From Sesamum alatum (Eukaryota > Streptophyta > Magnoliopsida > Lamiales > Pedaliaceae): a stretch of DNA of 64,000 nt. A program made the position numbers and the translations under genes. How positions within the stretch are numbered: position 1 is the stretch's first letter; every line of letters starts with the position of its first letter. Positions 37,603 to 48,996 of the stretch are shown here, in pieces. The notes under the pieces are model-generated. The model had not been told where the DNA came from and did no database searches. It worked only from the letters and a program-made list of their open reading frames with translations. Location: positions 17,721,264 to 17,785,263 of the forward strand of contig JACGWO010000005.1 of assembly GCA_034509735.1 (NCBI GenBank), read 5' to 3'.

Positions 37603-38889
37603 TTGCTCGCCATAGCAGCATGGTATGACTATGAGATATGGCAGATGGACGTGAAAACGGCCTTCCTTAACGGTTTCATTGAGGAAGAGATTTATATGGA
37701 TCAGCCGAAGGGCTTCACAGTCACTGGAGAAGAACAGAAGGTCTATCGTCTCCAGAAGTCCATCTATGGCCTCCAACAAGTATCCCGAAGTTGGAACATT
37801 CACTTTGATGAAGTAATACGGGGCTATAACTTCATCAAGAACGAATCCGACCCTTGTGTATACAAGAAAGTCAGTGGGAGCTCTATAGTGTTCCTAGTGC
37901 TTTATGTGGATGACATTCTACTCATTGGTAATGACGTTAGAATGTTGGGAGACACAAAAGCATGGTTGTCAACCCAGTTTTCCATGAAGGACTTGGGCGA
38001 AGCCTCCTACATCCTAGGCATCCAGATCGTCAAGGACAGATCCAAAAGGATGTTAGGGCTCACCCAAAACTCGTATATGGACAAAGTCCCAAAGAGATAT
38101 CGAATGGACAACTCCAAACGAGGATTCTTTCCCATGAGGCATGGGATCAAGTTGTCCAAGAAACAGTCCCTGCAGACTGATGAGGAACTTGAAAGGATGA
38201 AAGTCATCCCCTATGCTTCTGCCGTAGGAAGCATCCAATATGCGGTCCACTACACTAGGCCTGACATTGCTTACGCTTTGAGCGTAACAAGCAGATATCA
38301 GTCCTGTGCAGGAGAGGCACATTGGAATGTTGTTAAGGGCATCCTTAAGTACCTAAGGAGGACTAAGGAAATGTTCTTAGTCTATGACAATGGAGAACTA
38401 ATTCTGGAAGGCTTTAGCGACGCTAGCTTCCAGTCTGATGACGATGATGCCAAGTCTCAATCGGGTTACGTATTCAAACTCAATGGAGGAGTAGTGGCTT
38501 GGAAAAGTTCCAAGCAAGCAACCACTGCTGACCCCACCACAGAGGCTGAATACATAGCAGCTTCAGAAGCTGCCAAGGAAGCGATTTGGATGAGAAACTA
38601 CATCCAAGAGTTGGGTGTGGTGCCTAGCATCGCCGAGCCTGTTGTCATCTTCTGTGATAACAACGGTGCAATAACGCAAGCAAAGGAACCGAGATCTCAT
38701 CACCGTTTCAAACACATTTTTAGACGCTACCATCTTCTAAGAGAAATGGTAGGAAGAGGTGACGTTCGGATGGACCGAGTCAACTCAGCAGACAACACAG
38801 CAGATCCGCTGACAAAGCCTATGTCGCAGAGCGCTCATACGCAACATCTTGAGAAGATGGGGATTAGACATATGGGCGATTGGCTTTAA
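37603..38889 (+). CDS. RT-III reverse transcriptase-RNase H, open for 428 codons
   Basis: This open segment carries WQMDVKTAFLNGFIEEEIYM, DQPKGF, the RSWN block, VLYVDDILLIGND with YVDD at 37913-37924, then SDASFQSDDDDAKSQSGYVF and TEAEYIAASEAAKEAIWM of RNase H. It ends KMGIRHMGDWL and TAA at 38889. RT copies element RNA into DNA and RNase H removes the RNA strand. The segment is the C-terminal part of a polyprotein whose front is broken and has no promoter of its own, so it is not an independent gene. One oddity is YGLQQVSRSW where RT-II and RT-IV have YGLKQASRSW. Confidence 0.85.
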   Translation: MLAIAAWYDYEIWQMDVKTAFLNGFIEEEIYMDQPKGFTVTGEEQKVYRLQKSIYGLQQVSRSWNIHFDEVIRGYNFIKNESDPCVYKKVSGSSIVFLVLYVDDILLIGNDVRMLGDTKAWLSTQFSMKDLGEASYILGIQIVKDRSKRMLGLTQNSYMDKVPKRYRMDNSKRGFFPMRHGIKLSKKQSLQTDEELERMKVIPYASAVGSIQYAVHYTRPDIAYALSVTSRYQSCAGEAHWNVVKGILKYLRRTKEMFLVYDNGELILEGFSDASFQSDDDDAKSQSGYVFKLNGGVVAWKSSKQATTADPTTEAEYIAASEAAKEAIWMRNYIQELGVVPSIAEPVVIFCDNNGAITQAKEPRSHHRFKHIFRRYHLLREMVGRGDVRMDRVNSADNTADPLTKPMSQSAHTQHLEKMGIRHMGDWL

Positions 38890-38891
38890 AG

Positions 38892-38905
38892 GTCAAGTGG
38901 GAGAT
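38892..38905 (+). promoter_or_regulatory. RT-III polypurine tract
   Basis: GTCAAGTGGGAGAT directly before the 3' LTR. Confidence 0.85.
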
Positions 38906-40888
38906 TGTTAGAATAGGTGACCATGTAGCCAATCTTGGCGGGTAAAATGTAACCTATGTCTATACAATTTCAGTGTTTTGGTAAACTATCAATGAATAAA
39001 GAAGTGAAATTCATTCTGGCATCACTTTATTTGCATTCACTTTACTGCTTTATATCTATATGTTCACTACGCAAACAAAGCCCATGGACTGAAAGCCCAT
39101 TTCGGGGACTGGACTACGCTTGGAGGTAGGTCCATGAAATCAGTCCCGCCGAATCATTTCGGAAAACTCCAAGTCAAGGAATCTCGAAAATGGGTACCGG
39201 GATTCCCTTTGAGACTTGCACTATGCATCTGCTGTCGTATTTCATCGACGGGTGATGAAGGTCGTCTAAGCAGTGTTAGTGGGTTAGCCTGCTGGGGAGT
39301 AGCTGACTGAGGTGACTCGTGGGAACCGTCTTACGGAGGACCTTGAGTAGGGTCAGCAAGGTATCACGTGTATTCCCGGTTCCAACGGTACAGGCCAAGT
39401 CCTTTGACTTGAGGAACTGCTGAGTTTACCTGTATATCAGGTCTGTATCTTAGATATGGTGAGAGATTGCCAAGAAGCACTTGAGTAATTATAAGCCATG
39501 TCTAGTGCAGCTCTGGTGTACAAAGTGACAGTAGTTTCCAAGAAAGGATCTGTCTCCTGTCAAAAGGCATTGACAGTTGAGTCTCACGTATGCTCTGTGT
39601 CTTGTCCCTAAAATCTGTGGCCATAGTAACTGAACAGAAGGGAAGGTTTCCCTTGCGGCGTTTAGTAAGGACAGACCGACACTTAGGTCCAAAATGGGTA
39701 CCTGCATTTTTCGTGCCCTATACCCTAAGTGTTGAGACCGTAGACAGAAGGACAAGTGTACTGTTAGAGCCTAAAAGTTCATCCCCGAATATTTCACCTA
39801 GTCTCTAGTGCCATGGACCGTTGCTAGATGGCCACCCATGGTAACGGACGGATTCTAGGAATCCGACCAAGTCTAGCTGAAAGGTGAACCTAAAGAGTCA
39901 CACACTATCCACACACAAATTTAGTATTTAATTTAGAATTAAATATTGGAGAAAAAAAGAATGATTAAATTTGATTTAATCGGGTCCTCTATTTTCTTGG
40001 AGTATCAATTCTTTCTATTTAATAAAAGGAATTAAATTAATAAATTAGATTTATTAAGGGAATTAATTTAATGGGCTTAGAATAAATATTTATATTTATT
40101 TTGCCCTTTTGAATATATAAATGGGTTTTAAATATTCCATTAAATTAAATTAAACGGTTGAGATGGAAAGGAGAGATGGATGGCTAGGATTGATTTGACT
40201 AGGTCAAATACTACTTTGACTAGGACTTTGACTATCTCAAAATCCTAGTCAAAATAGACCTCTTAGAGTTGGAGTTTAAAGAGGATTAAACTCCTCCTCT
40301 ATATAAACCCCTAGCCTCCTACAATTCAAAGGATGATGAATATTGAAATTCCAAACACACACACACACTTGAATTCGGCTCCCTCTCTCCCCATTCTCGT
40401 CCGCCTCTTTCTCTTTCACACAAGAAAATAGTCTTGTTCTTTTGTTCTTGGAACAATTGAACTTAGGAAGATCGATCCCCTTAATTCATAACGCGTGGTT
40501 GATCTATCCTCTCCAAAAATAATACTTGTTCGTTGCTAGCACGACGTGCAAGATACGTGAGTGGATCGTGTGTCACGATTTGGAGGATCTCAAGAACGAG
40601 GTCTTGGTGCAAAACGGGGAACAACGCAAGTAGCCGTTGAAGACGGAAACGACAACGGGTAGGTCTCGGTTTACGTTTTCGGCTTATTAATTTTAATCCC
40701 TATGGCCTCCATGATTGTTTGCATGTATTTAATTCATGACATACACCGAACACCCGGGAAAGTTCAAAGGGCACACCCCTTGAACGTGTTCTTTAATTTT
40801 CGTTAAAGCATGTTTAAATTTCGCATTTTTATTTTATACCGTGCTTCCGCATTCGTGCTATTTTCCCGGGACGATCCACAATCTTTCA
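38906..40888 (+). repeat. RT-III 3' LTR
   Basis: Starts TGTTAGAATAGGTGACCATG, ends CCACAATCTTTCA; 1,983 bp, uninterrupted. It shows the GTAACCTATGTCTATA junction that RT-IV split in the 5' copy. U3 hairpin block at 39798-39846; W-box cluster 40195-40252; TATA box 40299-40308. ACTCC follows at 40889-40893. Confidence 0.94.
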
Positions 40889-40893
40889 ACTCC

Positions 40894-41246
40894 GCCATAG
40901 AGTTTTGAATACATAGCGGCTTTGGAAGCTGCTAATGAGTGGTTTGGTTGATGAGCTACATCCAAGGGTTGGATGTAGTACCTAGCATTGCTAAGCCTGT
41001 AATTATCTTTTATGATAACAACGGGGCGATAGCGCTAGCAAAGGAACCGAGATCTCATAACGATCCAAGCGTATTCTTAGACGCTACCATCTACTTTGGA
41101 AAATGAATAGCAGGAGTGACGTTCGGTTGGACCGAGTCAGCTCCGCAGAAAACATAGCAGATCCACTTACTAAGCCCATGTCGCAAGTTGCCCATACTCA
41201 GCATCTAGATAAGATGGGTTTGAGGTCAATGGGTGATTGGCTTTAG
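40894..41246 (+). pseudogene. RT-II pol, end of RNase H
   Basis: The continuation of the RNase H frame cut at 20294. ATAGAGTTTTGAATACATAG corresponds to TEAEYIAA with one extra base. Later codons read VVPSIAEPV-like and ADPLTKPMSQVAHTQHLDKM, ending GDWL and TAG near 41245. The breaks add to those upstream. A PPT (AAGTGGGAGAT, to 41260) follows. Confidence 0.85.
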
Positions 41247-41260
41247 GTCAAGTGGGAGAT

Positions 41261-43422
41261 TGTTAGAATAGGTGACCAGAAAGCCAATAGGTTTGGCAAT
41301 TTGTAACATATTATACAACTCGATGTAAATGTAATATTATTATGTGATGAATAAAATGAGTATTTGTCACTTCTGGTGCTTACTTTGTTGCGCTCATTTC
41401 ACATTTGTTAAAACGATGTTTAACTTATATCGCAACAAAGCCTACAGACCATGGATAACAACTCGTGCAGTTGGGCCACGCATTCGATGGTGGTCATGAA
41501 ACCAACTGATTAAGAGTTGGGTTTGAAATGTTTCCACGTTGAGGACCTCGAGACAGGGCATCGAGAGTCCTATTGAGACTTGCGTCAAGAGTCGTGTTCA
41601 TTGGATGAGTGCCGTGTTTCATCGGCGACAGGCGTGGGACGCCTACACGATCTTGATGGGTTGGTCGATTGGGGTCGAGCCGACTGGACTGACTCGCGGG
41701 GATCATCATATGGAAGCCTTGGAGGCTTGGTCGGTATGATTGGTTTTCCCTAGTTCCGGTAGTACGGGAGTAATCCTCAGACTTGAGGGATCATGGCAGT
41801 CGCATGCACATGACGACTGTATCTTGGATCTGGTGAGAGGTAATCATTCTGCAAGATGATTATCATAAGCCTTGTCCAGTGCAATCAAAAATGTGTAGCA
41901 AGGACGGTGGATTCCAAGAAGAGGATCTAGCCTCTGTCAGTATGTGACAGAGGTATCTCCTATGCACTCGGAGACACGTTCATGCTGTTTAAAGATGTGG
42001 CCACAGTGGTTGGTCGAACAGGGAATGGTTTCCTGTGTCGACGCAATGAAGCATACGTGGTCTCAAGTATTAAGCATAGATGCCTAGTCAAGGATGGGAA
42101 CCGACGCCCAATTCCATACCCTAGACTAAGGCCGGGAGACGGTAGACGGAAGGATCGTACCCATACAGAATCGGCGCCTAAATGTTCACGCCAATTCACC
42201 TAGTCTCTGGTGCCATGGACCGTTGTTAGACGGCCACCTATGGTAACAGGCCCTTGTGGGACACGGGCCCAAGTCTAGCTGAGGGTGAATCTAAAGGGTC
42301 ACACACAAATCACCGAGGAGGTTGAGAGATCGACTTGGAGTCAATCTCGAAGGATAAATAAGTAATTGGATTAGTTAAGGGAAAGTCCAGTGGATGGACG
42401 GGCCGATATTGTATCGGGCCTTCATTTAATCGGTAAATTAGATTGTCGATTAAATATGAAAAATTGAGATGTTGAGACGTTGGATCTTTTAATTGGATTA
42501 AAAGATCAACGGGAATAATTTAAATGGACATTAAATTGGATTTAATGTTGGGTTCGTCGTAATTGGATTACGATAAAACCCGGTCCGTTAAATTTTACCC
42601 GAGAGGAGAAATAAGTCCTATGTTGGAATAGGAAGAAGTTGGACTTCTTCCCTTAATTAAACATGGCCGAGATGTTCTCTTGGATGAAGCAAAATCAGCC
42701 ATGTTTCATGCTAGGTGGTATGTTGACTTATCTCTTATGGAAAGAGACAAATCAACTCCAATCAAGCTCTTCCCTTTTGGTATGATTTGATCATACCATA
42801 AATTTTGGTAGGCTTGATTGAAGAATTGATGGTGATTGATTGGAATGAATCTAGACATCCTTGGATGAACCCAGATACATTCCGATAATCACATTAATTA
42901 TGTATATATATTAGAATATACAACACCAAGCATAAGGGATTCATTATTCATCTTTCTCTAGGAAAAAGAGAAGACAAAAATTCACTCTCCTCTCCCTCTC
43001 AACTCTCGGTTTTCACTCCCCTCTCTACTAGTGTTCTTCACTTGATTTTGAATCAAGAAGCAGAACAAAGAAGGTTTAAGAGTACACTAATCCATAGTGT
43101 TCTTCTCTTAAACCGATTCCTTCTTAAACCCGTTCTTTTCTAGCAAGAAGAACGTGCATTTTCTTCCGGTGTGGTGTGGATCACCTTTGGAGAATCCATA
43201 CGTTTGGATTTCGTGAGCATTCCGGAGAAGGAACAACGCAAGTATGCCCTATGTGTTTAAATATATGTTTATAATATTTACACATCCTACATCGAACGCC
43301 AGGTTGAGCACCCAAGGGTACACCACCTTGGGATTCGTTTATTTAAATTAGATTTAAATTTAAGCATATTTCTCGCTTTCTCGCTTCCGCTTGCGCTCCC
43401 GGGCGGATCCGCTTATCCTTCA
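41261..43422 (+). repeat. RT-II 3' LTR
   Basis: Starts TGTTAGAATAGGTGACCAG, ends GCTTATCCTTCA; 2,162 bp. It lacks about 72 bp near 43244 that the 5' copy has (after ACGCAAGTA). U3 hairpin block at 42200-42248. Confidence 0.92.
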
Positions 43423-44564
43423 TTTGCCACTAACTATATTACAGTCCTTCTAAGGATTACCAGAATACCTTAGATACCTGATGGGTACAGGTTTCTAGGT
43501 CCGACTGGTCAATTGGAGCATGATCTAAAGGACATATGGAGAAGCGTAGTTGGACAGTGGGATTGGATCAATGGCTTGGAGCCGCAGGATCTGTCCTAAA
43601 ATTTAGACTGGGTTTGAGATTTCATGTAACTAGAATATTCATTTTGACGAACCCATACGATATATGACTCGGTCAATAACGAGCATTGGTGTTAGTGGGA
43701 GTGTGGTAGTCTTCCGAGTGTTAAGTGTGTAACGTCTTATTCATTTGGAATGAAATTAAAACGTTAAGAAACACTAGAAACACGAGCATTGTTCACGCAA
43801 TTCTCCATGAATAGGGCAAAGCTGTCCAAAACTTAGTCACCATTGACTAATGAGGAAGCTTAGATGTTTTATATCCCCTACGTCTTTACCGTACGCAGCA
43901 TGGGTATGTTGTTCGGTGCACAGGGCCTGATGTTGTTTATGCATCGTACATAACAGCGGATATCGGGTGTGTACCGATGAGGCCAATAGACAACAGTTGA
44001 GAGCAGTCTTTAAGACCTGAATAAGGATTAGAGAAGTGTTCTCGATGCACGATTTGTGGAGATTTTATTCTGGAAGGCTATAGCGGTACTAGCTTCTAGA
44101 ATCATGTGAATAATATTTAGTCTCAATACCTATGTATGTTCGAACTTAATGGTGAGTGTGGTAGCTTGGAAAGGTTCCAAGTAGGATACTACGACATTTC
44201 ATCACGATAGTCGAATATATGCCAACTTTGGAAGTTGTTTCTGGAAAGTGGTTTGGATGAAAATAGCACCCATTGGATGGATGTAGTGCCTAACACGGCC
44301 GACCTAGTGTTGCCTTGGAGGTTGACAACTAGGCTATGGCTAAAGCCTTTTGGGCCCGAGATCTCATCACAAGATCTATAGAAAATTCTTAGACAGCCAC
44401 CATCGGCAGGTAGTGATGGTAGAAAGAGACGAGATACGGTTAGACCGTATTACCTCGGCAGAAAAATAAAGTAGACCTGCAAGATAGAGCCGGTATTGCA
44501 AATTATTCATTCTCAGAAAATTCTAAAAGACATAAGTAATTGGCTTTGAGGTCAAGTGGGAGAT
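43423..44564 (+). pseudogene. RT-I pol remnant, right part (RT-RNase H)
   Basis: Readable fragments in mixed frames: GYRFLGPTGQLEHDLK (near 43480-43525; relatives have RYGFLGQISQLDND), KLSKT*SPLTNEEA (near 43815), IPYVFTVRSM (near 43880), AWKGSK (near 44165), ASEAAKE-like remains and DRITSAEK (near 44440). It joins 12742 across RT-II. A PPT (GTCAAGTGGGAGAT, 44551-44564) closes it. It is far more decayed than RT-II or RT-III. Confidence 0.78.
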
Positions 44565-47500
44565 TGTTAGAATATGTGATCAGAAAGCCAATTGGATTGG
44601 CAGTTCTGGGAACTATTCATCAATCTTTATTAACGCAATATTATCCTGATGAATAGAATAAGTATTCATCACTGGCACTGTGTTTGTTGTGCTTACTACT
44701 ACCGTTGAACGGTGTTTCAACGTCACATCAAATGCCCACAGACTAATTGGATAACCCATGTAGTCGGGCTGCGCATTGGATGGCGGCTATGAAACCAACT
44801 TCTGAGGGTTGGTCTGAAACATTCCAAGTCGAGGACCTTGAGACTGCGCATGGAGTGTCCTATTGAGACTTGCACTAAGTATTTGCATTCACTGGGTGAG
44901 TGCCGAGTTTCATCGATGATAGACGAAAAGCTGTCTATGCAATTTTAGTGGGTTAGTTGACAAGGTGGTTGATTGACTGAAGTGACTCGCATGAATCATT
45001 ATATAGAAGGCTTGGAGGCTTGGTCAGTATGACTGGAATTCCCGGTTCCGATAGTACGGGATTAGTCCTCGGACTTGAGAAATCATGGCAATCACGTGCA
45101 TATGAAGACTGTATCTTGGATCTGGCGAGAGGTGATCATTCTGTAAGATGGTCATTATAAGCCTTGTCCATGCAGTTGGAGTATGTAGCGAGGACGGTGG
45201 ATTCCATGATAGGATCGGTCCCCTGTCAGTACATGACGGTGATGTCTCCTATGCACTCTAAAATGGTTTAGACTTTTAAAGTCTATGGCTATAGCAATTG
45301 ATTGAGTAGGAAAGGATTTCCTACGTCAATCAATAGAGTAAACGCATCTCGGGTATGAAGCATAGTTGCCTAGTCAAGGATAGGAACCGACGCCCAATTC
45401 CATGTTAGAATAGGTGACCATGTAAGCCAATTTTGGCAGGAATATGTAACCTATGTCTAGACAATTTCAGGTGTTTGATAAAAACATATATGAATAAAGA
45501 AGTGAAAAAGTTCATATGGCAATACTTTGTTTACGTTCACTTATATCTGCTTTTTATATATCTGTTCACTATGCAAACAAAGCCCACGGACTGAGAATCG
45601 ATTTCGGGGATTGGGACTACGCTTGGAGGTAGGTCCATGAAATCAGTCTTAACGAATGAGTCCGGAAATCTTCAAGTCAAGGAATCTCGAAAATGGGTAC
45701 CGGGATTCCCCTTAAGACTTGCACTAAGCATCTGCTGTCGTATTTCATCGACAGGTGACGAAGGTCGTCTAAGCAGTGTTAGTGGGTTAGCATGCTGGGA
45801 AGCAGCTGACTGAGGTGACTCGCGGGAACCGTCTTACGGAGGACCTTGAGTATGGTCTGCAAGGTATGACGTATTCCCGGTTCCAACGGTACAGGTCAAG
45901 TCCTTTGACTTGAGGAACTGCTGAGTTTACCTGTGCATCAGGTCTGTATCTTAGATATGGTGAGAGATTGCCAAAATACTCTTGAGTAGTCATAAGCCAT
46001 GTCTAGTGCAGCTCGGGTGTACAGAGTGACAGTAGTTTTCACGAAAGGATCTATCTCCTGTCAAAAGGTATTGACAGTTGAGTCTCATGTATGCTCTGTG
46101 TCTTGTCCCTAAAATCTATGGCCACAGTAACTGAACAGAAGGAAGGTTTCCCTTGCGGCGTTTAGTAAGGACAAGACCGACACTTAGGTCCAAACTGGGT
46201 ACGTGCATTTTCCGTGCCCTAGACTCTAAGTGATGAGACCGAAGACAAAAAGGACAAGTGTACTGTTAGGCCTAAATGTTCATCCCCGATTATTTCACCT
46301 AGTCTCTAGAGCCATGGACCGTTGCTAGATGGCCACCCATGGTAACGGGCGGGATTCTAGGAATCCGACCAAGTCTAGCTGAAGGTGAACCTAAAGAGTC
46401 ACACACTATCCACACACACACTTAAGTATTTAATTTGGAATTAAATATTGGAGTAAAGGAATGATTAAATTAGATTTAATCGGGTCCTATGTTTTCTTGG
46501 AGAAATTAATTCCTTTCTATTTGATAAAGGGAATTAAATTAATAAATTGAATTTATTAAGGGAATTGATTTAATGGGCCTAGAATAAATATTAATATTTA
46601 TTTATTATATTTATTTGGCCTTTTGGAATATTTAATGGAATTTAAATTGAGATGGAAAGGGGAGATGGAAGGCTAGGATTGGTTTGACTAGGTCAAACAC
46701 TAGTTTGACTAGTACTTTGACTAGGTCAAAATCCTAGTCAAATTAGAGTTCTTAGAGTTGGAGTTTAAAGAGGATTAAACTCCTCCTCTATTTAAACCTC
46801 TAGCCTCCAACAATTGAAGGATGATGAAATTCCAACACACACACAACACACACTCGTCTCTCCCCTTCTTACCTCTCGTCCGCCCCCTCTCTCTCTACAA
46901 GAAATATATTTTCTTGTTCTTTTGTTCTTGGGACACTAGAACATTGATGAATCAATACCGTTAATTGATAACGTGTCGTTGATTCATCCACTCCAAAATA
47001 TACACTTGTTCGTTGCTAGCACGACGTACAAGATACGTGGGTGGATCGTGTGTCACGATTTGGAGGGTCTCAAGAACGAGATCTTGGTGCAAAACGGGGA
47101 ACAACGCGTGTAGCCGTTGAAGAGACGAAAACAACAACGGGTAGGTCTCGGTTTACGTTTTCGCCTCCTTTTATTTTCTACCCTATGGCCTCCATGATCT
47201 TTTATACATATTCTTTAATCATGAGATACACCAAACTCCCGGAAATCTCAAGGGTACACCCCTTGAGCGTGTTTTTTAATTATTTAAAAGCATGCTTTAA
47301 TTTTTTGTACTTCATTTTATATTGCGCTTCCGCATTCGCTCAATTTCCCGGGACGATGCACGATTTCTTTCATTCCATACCTTAGACTAAGGTCGGGAGT
47401 GGTCGATTGTAGAACCGTACCCGTACGGAATTGGCGCCTAAATGTGCACGCCAACATTCACCTAGTCTCTAGTGCCATGGACCGTTGCTAGACGGCCACC

Positions 47501-48643
47501 CATGGTGACGGGCTCCTGTTGGACACGAGCCCAAGTCTAGCTGAGGTGAACCTAAAGGGTCACACACAAATCACCGAGGAGGTGAAGGAATTAACTTGAA
47601 GTCAATTTCAAAGGATGATAAGTAATTGGATTACTTAAGGGATTGTCCATTGGATGGACGGGCCGATATTGTATCGGGCCCTCGTTTAATTGGTAAATAG
47701 GATTTATCGATTAATATGGAAAGTTTAGATGTTGGATCTTTTAATTGGATTAAAAGATCAATGGGAATTATTTAAGTGGACATTAAATAAATTGGATTTA
47801 ATTTTTGGGTTCGTCATAATTGGATTACTGTAGAACCCGGTCCGTTAAATTTTGACCCAAGAGGTGTGTTAATTGCATTTATGGAATAGGAAGAAGATGG
47901 ACCTCTTCCCTAAATAAGCATGGCCGAAAATTGCCACCTTGGAGGGAGCAAAAATCGGCCATGTTGGATGCTAGGTGTTAGTTGACTTGTCTCTTTTGGT
48001 AAGAGATAAATCAACTCCAATTAAGCCCTTGCCTTTTGGTATGATTTGATCGTACCTTAAAGGATGGTAGGCTTGATTGAAGAATTGATGGTGATTTATT
48101 GGGATGTATCTAGACATCCTTGGATGAACCTAGACACATTCCAATAATCGCATTAATTATGTATATATATGAGTATATACTAACACCTGAATTTCATTAT
48201 TCATCTTTTTCTAGGAAAAAGATGAACACTCTCTAACTTCTCTCTCGCTCTCTCTACTCTCCAAATTCTCTTTATTTCATCCTCTAATCCGTTTTTCTCT
48301 AGCAAGAAAAACGAAATCTCTCCCAGTGTGGTGTGGACGACTTTAGAGGGTCTCTACATTGGGGCCTCACGTGGATGAACGTTGGAGGAATCAACGTGTG
48401 TAGCCGATCGAAATACAAAATCGAGAAAGGTATTACGATTTACATTTATGCTCTCGGTTTCTTCTTTATTCCATAGCGACGAACGCTTATTTATTTTATA
48501 TGTTATATTCTGCATTTATACACCGATAGCCCGGGAACGTTCAAGGGTACACCCCTTGAACGCGATTTAAATTCCTTTTATTCTGCATGTTTTTATCCCC
48601 ACCGCGCTTCTGCCGCGTTCCCGGGCCAATCCGCTTTCCTTCA
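44565..48643 (+). repeat. RT-I 3' LTR, split by solo LTR-V
   Basis: Parts 44565-45402 and 47378-48643 (2,104 bp together). Starts TGTTAGAATATGTGATCAG, ends CCGCTTTCCTTCA. The U3 hairpin block is at 47462-47510. It lacks the triplicated short unit of the 5' copy. TAAAC follows at 48644-48648. Confidence 0.92.
45403..47372 (+). mobile_element. Solo LTR-V (RT-III family)
   Basis: The 1,970-bp LTR starts TGTTAGAATAGGTGACCATG and ends GATTTCTTTCA. TTCCA is duplicated at 45398-45402 and 47373-47377. No internal region is present, so a full element was lost by LTR-LTR recombination after insertion. The flanks rejoin to the RT-I LTR order CCAATTCCATACC. U3 hairpin block at 46299-46347; W-box cluster at 46684-46741; the TATA position reads CTATTTAAAC (46788-46797). 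Confidence 0.93.
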
Positions 48644-48996
48644 TAAACTGTATTAAATGAAAAATAACTAGAATATGGATCATATATCGCTTGAAAACCT
48701 TGTGAATCTAGTTTCCAATAAACAAAACATATATATCATCAATTGAATATTTCTACGTAAATTATACTTATTTTACTAAAAGTGTGCATGCTATCACAAC
48801 AAGCCTTTCTAATCACAAAACTATATGGATTTGATAAATAAACTGTATTAAACGAAAAATAACTAGAATATGGATCATATATCGTTTGAAATTCTTGTGA
48901 ATCTCATTTCCAATAAACAAAATAGATCATCAATTCAATATTTCTACTTAAAGTTACACTTATTTTACTAGAAGTGTGCATGTTGTCGTTGAAGCG
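48644..48996. repeat. 195-bp tandem repeat, copies c and d
   Basis: Copy c (48644-48838) and copy d (48839 to about 48996) start TAAACTGTATTAAA and share GAAAAATAACTAGAATATGG. The period is 195 bp. They align with copies a and b at 5415-6439 left of the nest. Copy d breaks off after GTGTGCATG. Confidence 0.8.

Larger units (their letters stand above)
20295..40888 (+). mobile_element. RT-III: Ty1/copia element inside RT-II RNase H
   Basis: 5' LTR 20295-20346 plus 30761-32762; 3' LTR 38906-40888; exact ACTCC target duplication. RT-IV is inserted 52 bp into the 5' LTR. Joining the two LTR parts restores the order seen in the uninterrupted 3' LTR (GTAACCTATGTCTATA...). Gag has lost its start codon and has stops, while RT-RNase H is open for 428 codons. 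The solo LTR-V belongs to the same LTR family. Confidence 0.95.
12743..43422 (+). mobile_element. RT-II: Ty1/copia element inside RT-I pol
   Basis: LTRs at 12743-14976 and 41261-43422, with PBS, leader, gag-pol and PPT between them. RT-III is inserted in its RNase H region (20295-40888, with ACTCC duplicated at 20290-20294 and 40889-40893). The RT-II target duplication is eroded: TCTCC on the left and TTTGC on the right agree at 3 of 5 positions. Both outer flanks still match the same RT-I/RT-VI pol region, which supports the junction. Gag-pol is nearly readable with a limited number of stops and shifts, so it is younger than RT-I. Confidence 0.92.
6445..48643 (+). mobile_element. RT-I: outermost Ty1/copia element of the nest
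   Basis: RT-I is bounded by LTRs 6445-8716 and 44565-48643 (the latter interrupted). An exact 5-bp target duplication TAAAC lies at 6440-6444 and 48644-48648. Its own sequence is 6445-12742, 43423-45402 and 47378-48643; the rest is later insertions (RT-II with RT-III and RT-IV inside it, and solo LTR-V). Order of parts: LTR, PBS, long leader, gag, degraded pol, PPT, LTR. The pol part is full of stops, which makes RT-I the oldest layer. It is closest to RT-VI in LTR and in pol lesions. Confidence 0.92.

Noticed and set aside
38906..43422. Adjacent LTRs read as a tandem-LTR array or a LARD element
   Set aside because: Target duplications and the split RNase H place them as the 3' LTRs of RT-III and RT-II with 372 bp of RT-II sequence between.
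6445..48643. CRISPR-like or phage-like arrangement of direct repeats
   Set aside because: The direct repeats are LTRs of eukaryotic retrotransposons with PBS, PPT and copia pol.
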